A stretch of 20,386 nt of DNA, taken from positions 466,195-486,580 of the forward strand of contig CAJJDN010000054.1 of assembly GCA_905182985.1 (NCBI GenBank), in the 5' to 3' direction. Under the pieces are notes generated by a model. That model was given only the letters and a program-made list of their open reading frames with translations. It did not search any database and was not told the DNA's origin. Shown here piece after piece: positions 20,163-20,386 of this stretch; the first letter of the stretch is position 1, and each line of letters begins with the position of its first letter. Origin of the DNA: Paramecium sonneborni (taxonomy: Eukaryota > Ciliophora > Oligohymenophorea > Peniculida > Parameciidae). Position numbers and translations under genes: made by a program.

Positions 20163-20386
20163 GTTATAAAAATTAATTTATAGAATATGATCCATAATTT
20201 ACAAAACCTTTTTATAAATTTAAATGTTAAGATTTTTAAGTTTTATCTTTCTAAAAAAATTATAGTTGATTTTTTGTGAAGTTAGAGAAATGAATAAAAT
20301 CAAAAACAATTCATAATTTATTGAACTATTTGTTTAAATTTCCATCCTTTAAAATTGTCTTTGTAAATTAATCTTGAATTATTATA
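20163..20386 (-). other. Upstream region or possible 5' extension of the last gene
   Basis: The stretch is AT-rich. On the minus strand the frame of the last gene stays open through it, with in-frame ATGs at 20195 and 20345, but the residues it would add (Asn/Ile/Lys-rich) are not informative. It may simply be the promoter. Nothing else is seen before the window edge. Confidence 0.3.

Noticed and set aside
1..20386. tRNA, rRNA, CRISPR, transposon or telomeric repeats
   Set aside because: Nothing of the kind was seen by eye: the gaps between genes are short AT-rich spacers and there are no long direct or inverted repeats. A covariance-model scan would be needed to exclude a small RNA gene.

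Overview
The window is macronuclear DNA of a ciliate, almost certainly a Paramecium. The DNA is very AT-rich. Only TGA ends reading frames, and TAA and TAG stand where conserved glutamines belong. For example, the invariant Gln of the mu-adaptin motif FHQC is TAA at 1590-1592. Genes are packed tens of bases apart and are interrupted by tiny GT..AG introns of about 21-32 nt. A trichocyst matrix protein gene also fits this genus. All products below are read with UAA and UAG as Gln; many lack a frame longer than 50-130 codons under the standard code. I found thirteen gene models plus one region I could not resolve.

Layout, left to right. 1-664 (+): 3' end of a Gln/Glu-rich coiled-coil gene cut by the window edge. 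766-2166 (+): AP-2 mu adaptin. 2196-2787 (-): small protein with two DGTGRD...GGQ units. 2804-3355 (-): small protein with a Dpy-30-like C-terminal motif. 3516-4691 (+): secreted trichocyst matrix protein. 4728-8637 (-): ULK4/RUNKEL-family (pseudo)kinase with a long helical-repeat tail. 8668-10493 (+): ribosome biogenesis factor LTV1. 10557-11156 (+): short coiled-coil protein. 11208-12332 (+): protein with about eight 'DIxGAxP' motifs. 12470-14561 (+): Ser/Thr kinase, ULK/Atg1-like, with a TAA-encoded polyglutamine tract. 14562-15357: unresolved AT-rich stretch with competing frames. 15358-17958 (-): about 850-residue coiled-coil protein. 18006-19466 (+): C2-domain protein with C-terminal membrane segments. 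19429-20162 (-): unrecognised basic-tailed protein. 20163-20386: upstream region, possibly a 5' extension of that gene.

There is no operon logic. These are separate eukaryotic genes, placed convergently (stops 29-36 bp apart, or overlapping) and divergently (starts 30-160 bp apart). Loosely grouped, there are membrane traffic and secretion genes (AP-2 mu, trichocyst matrix protein, C2-membrane protein), a ribosome assembly factor, and several proteins whose relatives or design suggest cilia or cytoskeleton (ULK4, Dpy-30-like, DGTGRD and DIxGAxP repeat proteins, coiled coils). The ciliary grouping is inference. I saw no mobile element, CRISPR array, tRNA or rRNA.
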